Both the position numbers and the translations under genes were made by a program. A stretch of 64,000 nucleotides of DNA from Darksidea phi (Eukaryota > Ascomycota > Dothideomycetes > Pleosporales > Lentitheciaceae), in NCBI GenBank assembly GCA_030770425.1, contig JASJFT010000015.1, positions 308,716-372,715 on the forward strand, given 5' to 3'. The number at the start of each line of letters is the position of its first letter. Position 1 is the first letter of the stretch. The notes beneath the pieces are model-generated. The model saw nothing but the letters and a program-made list of their open reading frames with translations. It did not search any database and was not told the origin of the DNA. This document shows, piece by piece, positions 32,891 through 44,400 of this stretch.

Positions 32891-34104
32891 CTTGATAGCT
32901 TGACTTGCTGTGCCTTAGGTCTGGTCGTAGAATGATGCAGAAGCTGTGGAAGTGGCGTGATGTCCACGTTCTTGCGGCGGCAGTGCCCTCTTTATACTTC
33001 TTCTGCTACCCCCTCGCAATGTCCATCCGCGCAAAGCATCTCGTAATCCAGTCTATCGGCGTTAATGCATGCATCGAGGTTGTACGCCTGCCTCCGTCCT
33101 GCGTCTTCATCCACTAGGCTATCCTCGTGCGCCGCTGCACTAGCCGGGTGGGATGCATAGAGACTGCATCTTGGCTGTCGCCTTAGGTTCAACCGATATC
33201 AAAGGCCTGACTAACCTCTTCGTCACCCGAATCGGTTGACGAAGTTCGTTGATTGGTGGTTCTTCCAACGGTGTCGTTTATCCGGCGGCGGTCCGAACCT
33301 CGTCCCTTCAGCGGCCGTGGTGTTGAAGCGGGGCGCCGGGGCGCAAAGGCGCGGCTAGAAACGTGCTTTTCCCAACGTAGTCTTTGATAATATCGCCGCC
33401 AGTGTGCTTGGGAAATTGTGCTGGAAAGATGGATGCAGATCCTCGCTTAAGCCTGCAGGTCTCGTATATGCACGCAGACCCAACATTTTCCTCGTCTTTG
33501 ACTGCACGTAAGCAACATTGCTCTTATTCATCAGCGGTTAGTCACCTCACAGACCCTCCAGACTATCGAGTTTGCAGATTGGCATTATCGTGGAGGATGC
33601 CACGTGCATAATTTATCCGGGTGACTTTGCTAAATTCGACGTTAGTCAGGGCTTTGAAATGTCGGAGCGCGCGATGCAGCGGCTCTGCGCAGCCTCGTGC
33701 GCATTCAACTTTGCTCGAGCTTATGCTCTTTTGGTGTTTGATAAATGTCTTTCTATGGAGTACATGGACGGGAGGCAAAGCTTTAGCGGATGGCATAGTG
33801 GGAGTATCAATGCCAAAATTACGGGTGGAATTAGCCCATGGAGACGAAATTAATAATTACATCTAGTTACACTGTGGCACATTCGCCTCAGGGGTTAATT
33901 GAAGACAAGTCTTGACCAGTTGGCGTGGGGTTGCCGTCCGGGTGAACATGAGACGGAAGGAACCGTTGGTGGCAGCGGAAAGGCGCCGTCTTACTCAGCC
34001 AACATGTGTCGCAATTTTCGTTTGTCAATTTTTAACGGAGTTTCTCATGCTTCCCATTGTTACTAGTATTCATCTACCTAGTTTCCATCCGACGTTCATC
34101 AAGT
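32891..34104. other. Intergenic
   Basis: No supported gene. Short plus frames near 33572-33866 lack domain character. Confidence 0.45.
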
Positions 34105-35481
34105 TTAAGCGGCCAGCCCATGCCCCGCCAACCACTCCTGAATAACCTCATACCCAGCCGTTGCATTATAGTGCGCGGTCAACCCATGTCCCGTGTTAGG
34201 CTGAATATACGCCTCAAAAACACTCGCGCTAGGGAATTGTGCAACAGCCTCAGCGGGGATACTTTCCGCATCCGTCCCGGTATTCGAACAATCGCTTCCA
34301 CAGAATGGCTGGTCTTGGTTGCCTGTAAAGACGAGTACCGGACCTGCGAACGACGACTTTGCAGGCGCGTCACCGATAGTCAAGATCTCGCCGATAGTAA
34401 CGGGTTGCTTGGTTTGTTCGGTCAAGACGGCTAAGCCGTCGTCGAAAAAGCCCGGGCAGAGGAACACGTACTGTGCTGCGGTGAGGTCAGCTGGGACGAG
34501 ATAGCCAGACGGGTAGTTGAGGGACTTGAGGCCGGTTTCGTTGTAGCCAGTGATGAGATTGCCAATCTCGGTGGTGGCGATTTCGTCCCATATCTCTTGG
34601 TCAGTAAGCTCGATCCCGACGCCGCTAAGGAGCGATTGAACTCCCCGGACCAACGTTTCACCTGATGCGAATGATTCTAATCCGCTCAAAACTCCCGCAT
34701 TCGACAAGTTGCCGAAGCGAAGGGGCTGGTTCAGACGTGCGCTATGTAGATTCCATGCTCCCACTGCTGCAGGGAACCAGCTTCCGTTCGCTGAGTAACC
34801 GGTAAGGACGAGACCGTCGGTGTTGTTGGGGTAGAGGGCGGAGAGCCAATAAGACTGGACCGAGCCGAAGGAATGACCGACGTGGATCACTTTGTCGAAG
34901 GTGGAATTGATTTCTGCAATAGTACCAGCACGTAATGCGGTAGTAACAACGTTCAACGCCTCGACCTCTGCTTGCGCCTGGACGACATTGATAGGGTCGG
35001 CGTGGGAGGACTCGCCGATGCCGAAGCGGTCAATAGCGAGCGTGCTGTAGCCTTGCTCTACGGCGACCTCAACATAGCTGTAGTTGTAGGCGTTGTAGGG
35101 GAGATCCCAGTAACTGCACCATTATGAGTATGCTCAATGTGTCGATCTTTTCAGGACGACTGACCTTCTGTCGAAGCCAATGCCGTGTGACAGCAATTGT
35201 ATCGTCGATCCAGTACCGTTATCAGGATGGCAGAAGGTAGCAGCGATAGAGTAATCTCCTGTCACTGTCTGGAAGTCTTTCAACAGAGTCTGCGATAGAT
35301 TCCGGCCCTGTTGCGTGAAGGCTATGGCAAATGCTCCAGCGTCAAAGTTGCTCTCAACAGGCACGTTGCTGTATTGGCCTTGTCGGGACGAGATGGAGAC
35401 GGGGATAGTGAGGTTTGAACAGGTCCTCGCTGCAGCAAGACTCGCAAGCAAAAGAGGTATGAGTGTTATTACGGGCGCCAT
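34105..35481 (-). CDS. Secreted alpha/beta hydrolase
   Basis: Two exons (35481-35165 and 35113-34105) encode 441 residues; the 51-nt intron has a GTCAGT donor and a GCAG acceptor. A signal peptide (ITLIPLLLASLAAART) precedes a beta-rich N-terminus with several N-x-S/T glycosylation sites. The hydrolase core contains VIHVGHSFGSVQSYW (nucleophile elbow G-x-S-x-G), LVFTGNQDQPFCGSDC (acid residue region) and NTGHGLTAHYN (catalytic His). It belongs to the fungal AB hydrolase-1 group of about 400 residues, likely an extracellular esterase or lipase-like enzyme; substrate unknown. It faces the isochorismatase gene tail to head on the same strand. Confidence 0.87.
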
Positions 35482-37251
35482 TTGATCAGCAGAATGGGAT
35501 CAAAATGATGTATCCGGTCAAAGAATATATTGAAGAAATTATGTCGAGTATCCTTGGAGTGAGGTGCTGAGTCGAAGGACGAGTCTATATGCTAGCACTG
35601 GCGCGGACGCTAATACATTGACAAACAATGAGAAGTGTAGCTCCTGTCAGGCGCCCTCGGGCGGCGGTCGCCAGCATATATATCAAGGACGTGCTCAGTA
35701 AGTAGACCCCGGCATGCTGTCATCTTTGCAGGAATCGGGAATACGTCTTATAAATCATGCGGCTGCCGATCAGCTGTAGCATCACCAAGGGTTTTACAGC
35801 CGTCACCTATACCTTAACTGCATGTACGGCCATACTACTGTCTTCCTGTACCTTGGCTTGGTATTCTCCTTACGTGCATGCATCTCGTCCGCTCCTCGCA
35901 CATATGCATGGCTGTAATACGGCCATGCTTTTCCGGTATTAGAATGCCCAAGCGATTCTCACGGAGGCAGGGCTGTCGTGGGGTGTAGACCAAGGCTTGC
36001 GTTTCAATGTGGGCCATGTTGATTGATGTTGTGTAACCAGTTGTGGAAGCTGCACGGCATGAGAGTTGATGTTAGGATGATAGAAACTCGGGCCGATGTC
36101 GGAAAGTGCGTAAGGGCCATTGGGGATGTCATCATCTTTAGCCTGAGCACCGGTTTGTGAGGCTAGGTCAAGATTTGGCGTCGACCACTCATGCCGGCTC
36201 CGCACTTCCCGAAGCGTTTACGAAAGAAACGCTGGAAGACATGTCTCGGTTGTGCGCCGTATTCGTGACCACGCCTGCAGAGCGAGAATTGTATCCCCCG
36301 ACAACACCTGCCGCTGCAATACCACACCCCGCCTTGCTATCTCTTGAGTTACCCTGTATAAACCGCGTCCATTGCGACGACATCGCGTGCCTTGGTTGAA
36401 CGACATTCCAGTATTCCTATCGGAGTTCGTAGTTCGTTTCGGGGCGGTGAGAAGGACGCTGCGCTGTGACCCAGCACAACATGGTCAGTACAATATTGAC
36501 GACCGCAGGAAGAGCAACAGCACGCTCTCAGAGTCTCAGAGAGCGCCTCAAGATGCCCACTGAGTTTTGCTAAGCTTTGGTGTTGATGACGTCGCCAGAG
36601 CGACAAATATTGAGCTCTGCAGACTAGCTAGCGGCTGCAGCGATCAAAAAGCCGATGGGGAGGACGCTGCCATAGGTTATGTCCAGGAGCCTGTGCATTT
36701 CGCATTCGAATGAACAGATAATCTCATCTTAACTCTATGCGATGCCCATAGCCACAACTTCTGTGGGAAGATCGTAGAGCGGAGGGAAGCAAGGCATCCA
36801 GCGGCTGAATTGTTGCCCGACTGTGCGAAACTGCTGCGCTCTGATTGGCTAGATGTTCGCCTTGAACTGCTCATCCACCTCGAAGCTTGTCCGCGATAAT
36901 ACGCGGTCGGGCAGTGCATGTGCTTAGCGAATGGAGTCGGATGAATGAACAATCGAAATGCGCAGAGATAGAGCTTAAGATGGAGGAATACCTTTGTTTC
37001 TGCAATTTCATGTCCATCCCATCCCGTCCATATCCGGACCAGATTTCAGTCAAATATCTCTTCAACATAACTAGAAAGGGGCTATATTTCCACAGGCAGA
37101 ACTTAGCTCATATGCTGTGCCCAGCTCAAATATTTCCGAGACACGGTTACAGAACACCACCACAGTGGTCGGTTACGCTTATGCGGTGGATGTTTGTGGT
37201 AATAGGACAGTGTATATAGGCCTGTATTGTGGTGCTCCAATGTCTAATTCG
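35482..37251. other. Intergenic
   Basis: No supported gene. Several short frames (up to 110 codons at 36887-37219) lack domain character. Confidence 0.45.
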
Positions 37252-38757
37252 TTATGCTTGCGCTGTTTTCTTCTTTAAGAGGTAGTCACCTCCCATCACG
37301 GCTTTGCACACCCCATAGAAGCCGCTTAATAGACCACTGCGCTTAATGATCCGCTTCAGCCGGCCCTTCCATCCAAAGCCGAACTCTTCTTTCCTCCCTC
37401 GGTCCTCCACTTTGTCCCATACTGTTGGAAGGGTTGTGGCGAAGTACTCTTCACGCAGTGCGTCGTATCTCTGCTTATCGTAGATCGTCCACCATTCTTC
37501 CTTAGTGTAGAACACCCTCCCATATAGCCACTTCAAACCTCCCAGCTCTTTGGCTTTGGCCTCAAGCGCTCTATTCATGGCAACGTATTTTGCTTCCAAT
37601 GACGGATATGGACCCCAGACTCCTACGTTAATGTACTCTCCATCGAACACTTTTCCGCTACTTCGGTACTCTCTCGGATGCCCCATACTATTCCTCGCAT
37701 CCGCCCTTAAGGGGCACAACCACAACGGATATACACCCAATGTACCATCCATCCACTGCACAAATGAGGCCGCATTTTCAGCCGGTAAAGCAATGTCTTG
37801 GATTATGTAGCGATCTGCATGGCCACTCGCATGCAGCGCATGGTACATGATCCGCGTGTGCATAAAGTGATCAGACAGAAAACGGGTAAGACGCGTAAAG
37901 GGGACGAAGAAGTGGTGGAAGGCGTACATGCCGGTCCAGAAAGCGCCTCGGTCATAGCGGAAAAGGTAGTCTTGTATGGGGACAAGTTCGATGACGGGCT
38001 TGGGAAAGGAGGTGGAGACAAGTGATCTCGCGTGAATCCAGAACCATTCGTTCCAGGGACGCGAAAAGTGAATGAGAGGCAGCGTAGAAGAGGGTGTGGC
38101 ATCTGTTAGACGGCCTGTAACTATAACACCGGAGGTTTTGGAGAAGAGGATGCCGTCGATGTAGTCCGTTTCTATCCGTTGTACTTCTTGCTGTAAACGT
38201 TGCATTGCGTGCTCGATGGATGTTGTCGGATGGTACGTAATCTCAACATGTTTCTTCATCTCAACCAACCGCATCTCGACGAGCGTGAGCACACCAAGCG
38301 TGCCAAAGCTGCCTCTTAGGCCCTCAAACAGCACTTGATTTGACGAATCCGACGCCTTGACTACGTTCCCATTCGCGAGTACAACTTCCGCTGACAACAC
38401 CGTACGGTCGAAGAAGCCGTGTTTGAAGCTGCTGCTCTCCCCCGCGGTACCCACAAAGCCTCCTCCGACGGTAATGCCAGGGAACTCCATGACCACAGGT
38501 GGGAGAAGGCCAGCTTTCATCGTTTCGCGTACGAGAACGTCCATAGGGACATTAGGCTCGACAACTGCCGTTTGCTTTTCCAAATCGATGGAAATAACGT
38601 GGTTGAGAGCGCTGACATCTACAATAGCCTCGCGATCAAAGTTCGCATGGCGCGTGCTGTTGGTGCTGCCGTGATAGACGCGAAATGCAGTCTTGCTCTC
38701 GTAAAAATCTCGAACTCGCGAGCTGATGGACTCAACGGCGGATCGATGGGCGTCCAT
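37252..38757 (-). CDS. FAD-linked oxidoreductase, DHCR24/DWF1-like (copy 1)
   Basis: Single-exon frame of 501 codons from ATG 38757 (MDAHRSAVESISSRV); an ATG 11 codons upstream is also possible. It has an FAD-binding PCMH-type domain: FRVYHGSTNSTR, VISIDLEKQTAVVEPNVPMD, FPGITVGGGFVGTAGESSSF, FFDRTVLSAEVVLANG. The C-terminal half carries IDYIDGI-type and YRYDRGAFW-type motifs of 24-dehydrocholesterol reductase (Delta-24 sterol reductase) relatives. That family reduces sterol side-chain double bonds with NADPH and FAD; whether this fungal branch acts on sterols is unknown. No N-terminal membrane segment is obvious. Its paralogue is transcribed away from the other side of a 536-bp spacer. Confidence 0.87.
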   Translation of the reverse strand: MDAHRSAVESISSRVRDFYESKTAFRVYHGSTNSTRHANFDREAIVDVSALNHVISIDLEKQTAVVEPNVPMDVLVRETMKAGLLPPVVMEFPGITVGGGFVGTAGESSSFKHGFFDRTVLSAEVVLANGNVVKASDSSNQVLFEGLRGSFGTLGVLTLVEMRLVEMKKHVEITYHPTTSIEHAMQRLQQEVQRIETDYIDGILFSKTSGVIVTGRLTDATPSSTLPLIHFSRPWNEWFWIHARSLVSTSFPKPVIELVPIQDYLFRYDRGAFWTGMYAFHHFFVPFTRLTRFLSDHFMHTRIMYHALHASGHADRYIIQDIALPAENAASFVQWMDGTLGVYPLWLCPLRADARNSMGHPREYRSSGKVFDGEYINVGVWGPYPSLEAKYVAMNRALEAKAKELGGLKWLYGRVFYTKEEWWTIYDKQRYDALREEYFATTLPTVWDKVEDRGRKEEFGFGWKGRLKRIIKRSGLLSGFYGVCKAVMGGDYLLKKKTAQA

Positions 38758-39293
38758 GATAAATCTAATAGATAACGGGATTGTATACAAATTCGACCTC
38801 TATGCGATGTATGTGGTAACCTCGAAGCTTACAGTAAAAGGTTCGTTAAGCGACGTACGTAAGCATCCTTAGCATGTGGAGCTCGTTCCGAGCTTCCGGT
38901 CGATGCTGGCGAAGCAATGCTGGCGAAGCAATGCTGGCGAAGCAATGCTGGCGATACGTACTTAAGGAGGAAGTCTCGCTCATCAACTGAGTCTCGGCAA
39001 ATTCAACGTAGCGCCATGAGCAGTTTCATTGACCCAACAGCATTGAGCGCGTTTGCCGCCAGGGAGCTCATGCGTGGGGTGAAAGGAGGAGTGAGTGAGG
39101 CATTCGGAGCTGTGGAGTCAAAGCCGAGCTAGGTGCTTACGGTCGGGCGTATAAAAATGACGGTAGCCGCAATTGCTTTCCCGCCCCGAAGCATTTCTAT
39201 CGAGGATGCTGAGTATCCATTAGCTACGTGATTATCGGTTTGTTTTCGGTTCCGCGCACTGCCGATGTGCACCCATTGCCATCCCGACCAATT
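38758..39293. promoter_or_regulatory. Shared divergent promoter of the two FAD oxidoreductase genes
   Basis: The two start codons are 536 bases apart and point away from each other, so this spacer must hold both promoters. It contains a 14-bp tandem repeat at 38903-38954. A short frame (38917-39132) is unlikely to be a gene. Confidence 0.6.
38903..38954. repeat. 14-bp tandem repeat (ATGCTGGCGAAGCA), nearly four copies
   Basis: Three full identical units and a 10-bp partial fourth unit. It lies in the divergent promoter of the FAD oxidoreductase pair. Confidence 0.9.
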
Positions 39294-40811
39294 ATGGACG
39301 CGCACACCGCCACTGTGGCTCACCTTGCTTCCCGCGTCGTCGACTTCCACCAGACCTCTACACCTTTCCGCATATACCACGGCAGCACCCTATCAACACG
39401 CACCTCCTCCCGGCAGAAGGACCGCATAATCGACACATCCGGTCTTAATCATGTCCTCACCTTCAACAAAGCCGAGAAAACGGTGCTGGTGGAACCGAAC
39501 GTGCCCATGGATAAGCTAGTTGGTGCTGCCATGGCGGAGGGTTTGCTGCCGAAAGTAGTGATGGAGCTACCGAATATTACCGTTGGAGGGGGGTTTGCGG
39601 GGACGAGCGGGGAGAGCAGTTCGTTCAAGTGGGGGTTGTTTGATAGAACGGTTAGGGCGATTGAGATCATCTTGGGTAATGGGGAGGTTGTGTGGGCGAC
39701 GAGGGATAATGAACATCGAGAGCTGTTCTTCGCCTGTGCTGGGAGCTGTGGATCGCTCGGTGTCATCACTTTGTTGGAGATGGAACTCGTTGATGCACAT
39801 CCGTATGTGGAGCTGGAGTACAGAGCAGTCCGGAGCACGCAAGAGGCAGTTGATCTGTTTCGGGAGGCAGCGCAAGATGCGAGCATCGATTATATGGACG
39901 GCATCATGTATGCGCTGCATCGCGGTGTTGTTATGTTGGGAAAGTTGGCTTCAAAACCCCTCCAAGGCCGCGTACAAACCTTCGACAAGGCAGCCGATCC
40001 ATGGTTTTACCTGCATGCCGAAGACGTCCTGCGGCGCATCGGCGGTGAGGAAAGAGCGGCGTATACGGAAAGCGTGCCGACCAAGACGTACTTCTTCCGA
40101 TACGACCGCGGCGTGTTTTGGTCGGGCCTGCGAGCGTTCAACTACTTCTGCACGCCATTCAACCGGATAACGCGATACCTGCTGGATTCATTCATGTACA
40201 GTCGAATAATGATCCATGCTCTACATCGCTCAGGCCTCTCCTCGCAGGCCATCATCCAGGACCTGGCCGTACCTTACGAGAAGGCAGAAGACTTTGTCAA
40301 ATGGACCGACGAACGAACAGGACTCTGGCCGCTATGGCTGTGTCCGGTCAAGCCAGCTCCCAACGACGAGCGAAGTTTTTCAATGGGCAGGCTCATTAGC
40401 CACGAGCAGCCACTCCTGGACGTTGGTATCTGGGGCATGGGCCCCAAGGATCCGCATCAGTTCATCAAGCTTAACCGCGAGTTCGAAGCGAAGATGGCTG
40501 AGCTCAACGGATTGAAATGCTTATATGCGCATGCGTACTACACCGAGGATGAGTTTTGGCGGGTATACGATGAGACGGCTTACAAAGCGCTGAGGGAGAA
40601 GTACCACGCGCAGTCGCTGCCGAGTGTGTTCGACAAGGTGAAGGTGGATCTGAAGGGCGTTGCTGGAGAGACGGGCGTGGCACGGCAGGAGAGCTGGGCC
40701 GCGTGGGGGCAGAGATGTCTTTGGGAGAGCTGGCCGTTTGGGGGGCTGTATGGGCTTGCGAGTGCGACCAAGGGGCTGTTCATTCAGAGCGACTTTCTGC
40801 TGAAGAAGTAG
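39294..40811 (+). CDS. FAD-linked oxidoreductase, DHCR24/DWF1-like (copy 2)
   Basis: Single-exon frame of 505 codons from ATG 39294 (MDAHTATVAHLASRV), parallel to copy 1. The same motifs occur in order: FRIYHGSTLSTR, LVEPNVPMDKLV, LPNITVGGGFAGTSGESSSF, LFDRTVRAIEIILGNG, SIDYMDGIMYAL, TYFFRYDRGVFWSG. The two copies are clearly homologous throughout but well diverged, so the inverted duplication is old. Predicted FAD enzyme of the Delta-24 sterol reductase group; substrate unproven. The protein ends LLKK, without a canonical ER signal. Confidence 0.88.
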   Translation: MDAHTATVAHLASRVVDFHQTSTPFRIYHGSTLSTRTSSRQKDRIIDTSGLNHVLTFNKAEKTVLVEPNVPMDKLVGAAMAEGLLPKVVMELPNITVGGGFAGTSGESSSFKWGLFDRTVRAIEIILGNGEVVWATRDNEHRELFFACAGSCGSLGVITLLEMELVDAHPYVELEYRAVRSTQEAVDLFREAAQDASIDYMDGIMYALHRGVVMLGKLASKPLQGRVQTFDKAADPWFYLHAEDVLRRIGGEERAAYTESVPTKTYFFRYDRGVFWSGLRAFNYFCTPFNRITRYLLDSFMYSRIMIHALHRSGLSSQAIIQDLAVPYEKAEDFVKWTDERTGLWPLWLCPVKPAPNDERSFSMGRLISHEQPLLDVGIWGMGPKDPHQFIKLNREFEAKMAELNGLKCLYAHAYYTEDEFWRVYDETAYKALREKYHAQSLPSVFDKVKVDLKGVAGETGVARQESWAAWGQRCLWESWPFGGLYGLASATKGLFIQSDFLLKK

Positions 40812-41462
40812 AGACCGCTCATCCCGGACCGATCTACTGTGTGCAAGCTTTGCGGAACAATGGTAGAACAGTGTTGCTTATAGCTTGAAGTCGTTTGGTG
40901 TTTTCACTTGAATTGAACAATGTGAGTGGCTGGCTATAGCTAAGATTGGGATGGCCCAAGCTCCTACGCGATATTCACAAGCAATTTCCTGCAGTGACCG
41001 TCGCCCATGGCCGCGCCCTGGACTTGGCCGCCAACACGCTGGATTTCCTATACCTCGTCGCATGCCGTCATCCTCACTGCACCGTAATATAACCGCCGTT
41101 GGTCGTTTGGGTGAAAACGCGCCGGAAAGGCGAGAAGCAGACGCGTCGACGTCACCTGCAGGGATCGACGTTGGAACATTCTCTGGCCAGGCTGCAGCAC
41201 CCATTGGTCGTGGGTGAACACTGCAGGACTGACGTAGCAGAAAACCGAACTAGCACTCACCTCCAGTCGCTCCCCAGCCTCCCCAATATCTTCACACGCC
41301 CAGCACAACCTGATCGTCTCGCGCAGCCAACACCACCCACACAGCACCACTTGGCTTTTTGGACAGACCTAGACAATTCCCATCGGCTGTGAGCAGAACT
41401 CGGTTCTCGCCATCTCGCACAAGTTCTAATTCTCCTAGGCATCGAATTCTGCAAACGCACAC
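40812..41462. other. Intergenic/5' flank
   Basis: No supported gene; the sequence before 41463 is the CA-rich leader of the coiled-coil gene. Confidence 0.5.
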
Positions 41463-44400
41463 ATGGCCCGCCTCAGTGGGCTTGCCTCTGAGCACCACCC
41501 CGTTGGTCCTGGGGATGCTCCACGTCGCAGGAAGGGCCGCAAGAGCGCCCCGTCGGTCGACCTGTCGCAGGGCAGCAAGCGTGCCGCCTCGCCGTCGTTG
41601 GAGCCGTCTCAATCAAAGCGAAAGCGCGTCCAGATCGACGACCACGAGCAGCTCATCCTTGAATTGGAGGACTCGGTCTCGCGTTCACAATCCCAGGTTA
41701 CCGATACCGTCGTCGCTACTGGTGAGAGCACTCGCCGCAGCCGTCGTCACTCGGAGCCCGTCGTGGCCGTCCAGGATGAAGAGGACGATAGCCAGATCAC
41801 TCCTCCGCCGTCAACGCAGCCCGCGGCCGGCCTCACTCCCCACCTCAACCGCATTGGTGCACCGCATGGTCGCTCGTCCAACGCTCGACGAGCTCGCATG
41901 TCTATGCCTGCCCAGATCGACGTTGAAGCCGGAGAGACGATTGGCAGCAACGAGGTTCAGTACGCCCCCTACCGCGCCATTCTCGATGGCCGCACCCGCC
42001 GCCGTCTCCGCCGGAGCCATATCAGCGAAGAGATCAATCACATTGAGGACCACAAGAAGGAGGATAAGAAGATGCGAGAGGAATATGCGGAGCTCCGTCG
42101 ACAGCTGCGGGAGAAGGACCAGGCCATTACCGACCTGGAGTTCCAACTCGAAGCCGGCCGCTTGGGCAACATGGACATGACCGACGACCGCGCAGAGGAG
42201 CTCGAGAAGCAACTCGCGCAGGCCCGGACCGAGATCGCCGAACTGCGGGCATCATCTCTCTACACGGGCGACTCGCGAGAGCCGAGCGCGTTCGACGCCA
42301 ACTATGAAGCCATCGACGATGACGACGATGAGCGCTTGCTGCTCATTGACCCCAACGACCCCGAGGGCCCGCAGGAGACGTTGGATGACGAATTGCTGCC
42401 GAATGGCGAGTTCGCCGCCCGCGCACTGGCGCTGTCCAGCCAAGTGACCGTCCAGTCGCTCGCGACAATGTCCCAGACCAGCTATGACGTGCTGGCTGAC
42501 GCCTCCCAGACTAACCCCTCGTCCCTGCCCGATAAAATATCGGACAGGGCTGTCAAGCGGTACGAAGGGGAGATCGAGCGTCTTACCCAGCAGCTTGCCG
42601 ACTCTCAGGGCGCCCTCCGTGTCATTGCTGTTGAGCTGCAGAACCTTCACATCGTACAGCCTGGCGCCTCCAGCGACGTCATCATCAACAAGCTGCGCCA
42701 TGGTTTCGAGGCCGTTCGCGAGGAACTAGAGAACCTGCTACCAGGCCGTACCAAAGGCCTGACCAACAGCGAGCTTCTGCATAAGATCCCAGAACTGTTC
42801 GAGGGCGTGTTGACCGAGCTTCGGCAGAAGGTAGAACTCTCCGAAACCTACCACCAGAAGTCGCGGAAGCTCCAGCTTCAGTTTGAAAACGTCCTCGATC
42901 TGCTTGCGCGTTCCGAGACACACAACAAGGACCTGGAGGAGCAGAACGCAAATCTTGACAACGATAATGCCGATAAACAGCAGAGCATTGTCAAGCTCGA
43001 GCAGAGTATCGCCACCCTCACCAGTGTTGTTGACACCCAGGACAAGGAGATCAAGCAGAAGGCTGCTGAAATAAACGGACTCAAGGATGAGGTACAGGAC
43101 AAGGAGACGGCGCTCGATAGGCTCCGCGTCTCCATCGAAGACTACCGCGCGGATCTTCACAAGGTCACTGTTGCGACTACAAAGCTGGAAGAAGAGCATC
43201 GCGTGACCATCGAGAATATGGAGCAGGCCCATCTCCACACCGTCCAAGAGCTCGAGGCCCGGCTTGAAGAAGAATCCGAAGCTCGTGCCGTCGCTGAAGG
43301 CGAGGCTGCCCAGAAGTCCGAGTACATCGAAGAGCTGGAAGGCAGCATTGCACGAATTGAGCAAGAAGTCGGCACCATGACGGACGAGTTGGCTGTACTT
43401 CGCCAACGTCTTGCGGAGGAAACTGAAACTCGGCAGACCGTAGAAGGCCAGCGTGATGAACAGAGCAACCTCGCCTATGATCGAGCCAACACGATTGAGA
43501 ATCTCAATGAGCAAATCCAGGACCTTGAGATGAAACTCGAAAATTTCCGTACCAACCTCGAGGCTGAGCGCACCCAACGCGCGCAAACAGAGACCGCTCT
43601 CGACGAGGCCAACCAGGCGATCGCCGAGCTAGAATCCAATCTACACAACGCTGGCATCCAAGCGAATGAACTTCGATCCAAGCTGTTCCAGGTGCAGGAG
43701 GAGAAGGCAAAGGCCATCTCTGATTTGGTAGAACAGGCGGAGGAGCGTGAGGTCAATCATCAAGCGTTGCTCGGCACCGAAACCCAGCTTCGAGAGGGCT
43801 TGGAGCAAGAACTTGCTAACCTCAAAGTCCAAGTCACTCAGCTGGAAGCCAACATCGCCACATTGGAGGGCGACATTAGTCGGATGACACATGCCCGTAA
43901 CGAGCTCGAAAAGGATCGTGATGACCGTGTCGCCTCTCTCAGCGCCCAGCTGGTCGATATCAAGCAGAAGTACGCTGCGCTAGAGAATTCTTCTAATAGC
44001 ACCATCACTACGCTGCAAGCCAATATCACCGACCTCACCAACCAGGTCAATTTTCAGAAGGCTGAAAACGCTCGCATTATTGAGGATGCTGCGGAGATGG
44101 AGCGCAGCCTGAGGGAAGATCTAGGAGACAAGTCGGAGCAGATTGTTGTCCTGGCAAACGAGCTTAACTCTTCACGGGTCGAGAACGAGGAGCTGGTCAA
44201 GCAAAACCGTTCCCTGTCCCAGCGCGTTGATGAGGAGGCCATGGAACTTCTGCAGATTGACGAATCTCATTGTAAAGAACGCGCCGCCCTGAAGACGGTC
44301 ATCGAAACACAGAATGCGACAATCGCGAGCCTGCAGAACGCGGCTGTCCAAAGCGCCACGGAGTACCAGGAAGCCATCGCTGAAAAGAACCTTGAGATTG

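Noticed and set aside
41359..42180. 273-codon Ser/Arg-rich frame
   Set aside because: Shadow of the coiled-coil gene in another frame.
42738..43586. 282-codon Leu/Phe-rich minus frame
   Set aside because: Antisense shadow of the coiled-coil gene; the hydrophobicity is a by-product of complementing Glu/Lys codons.
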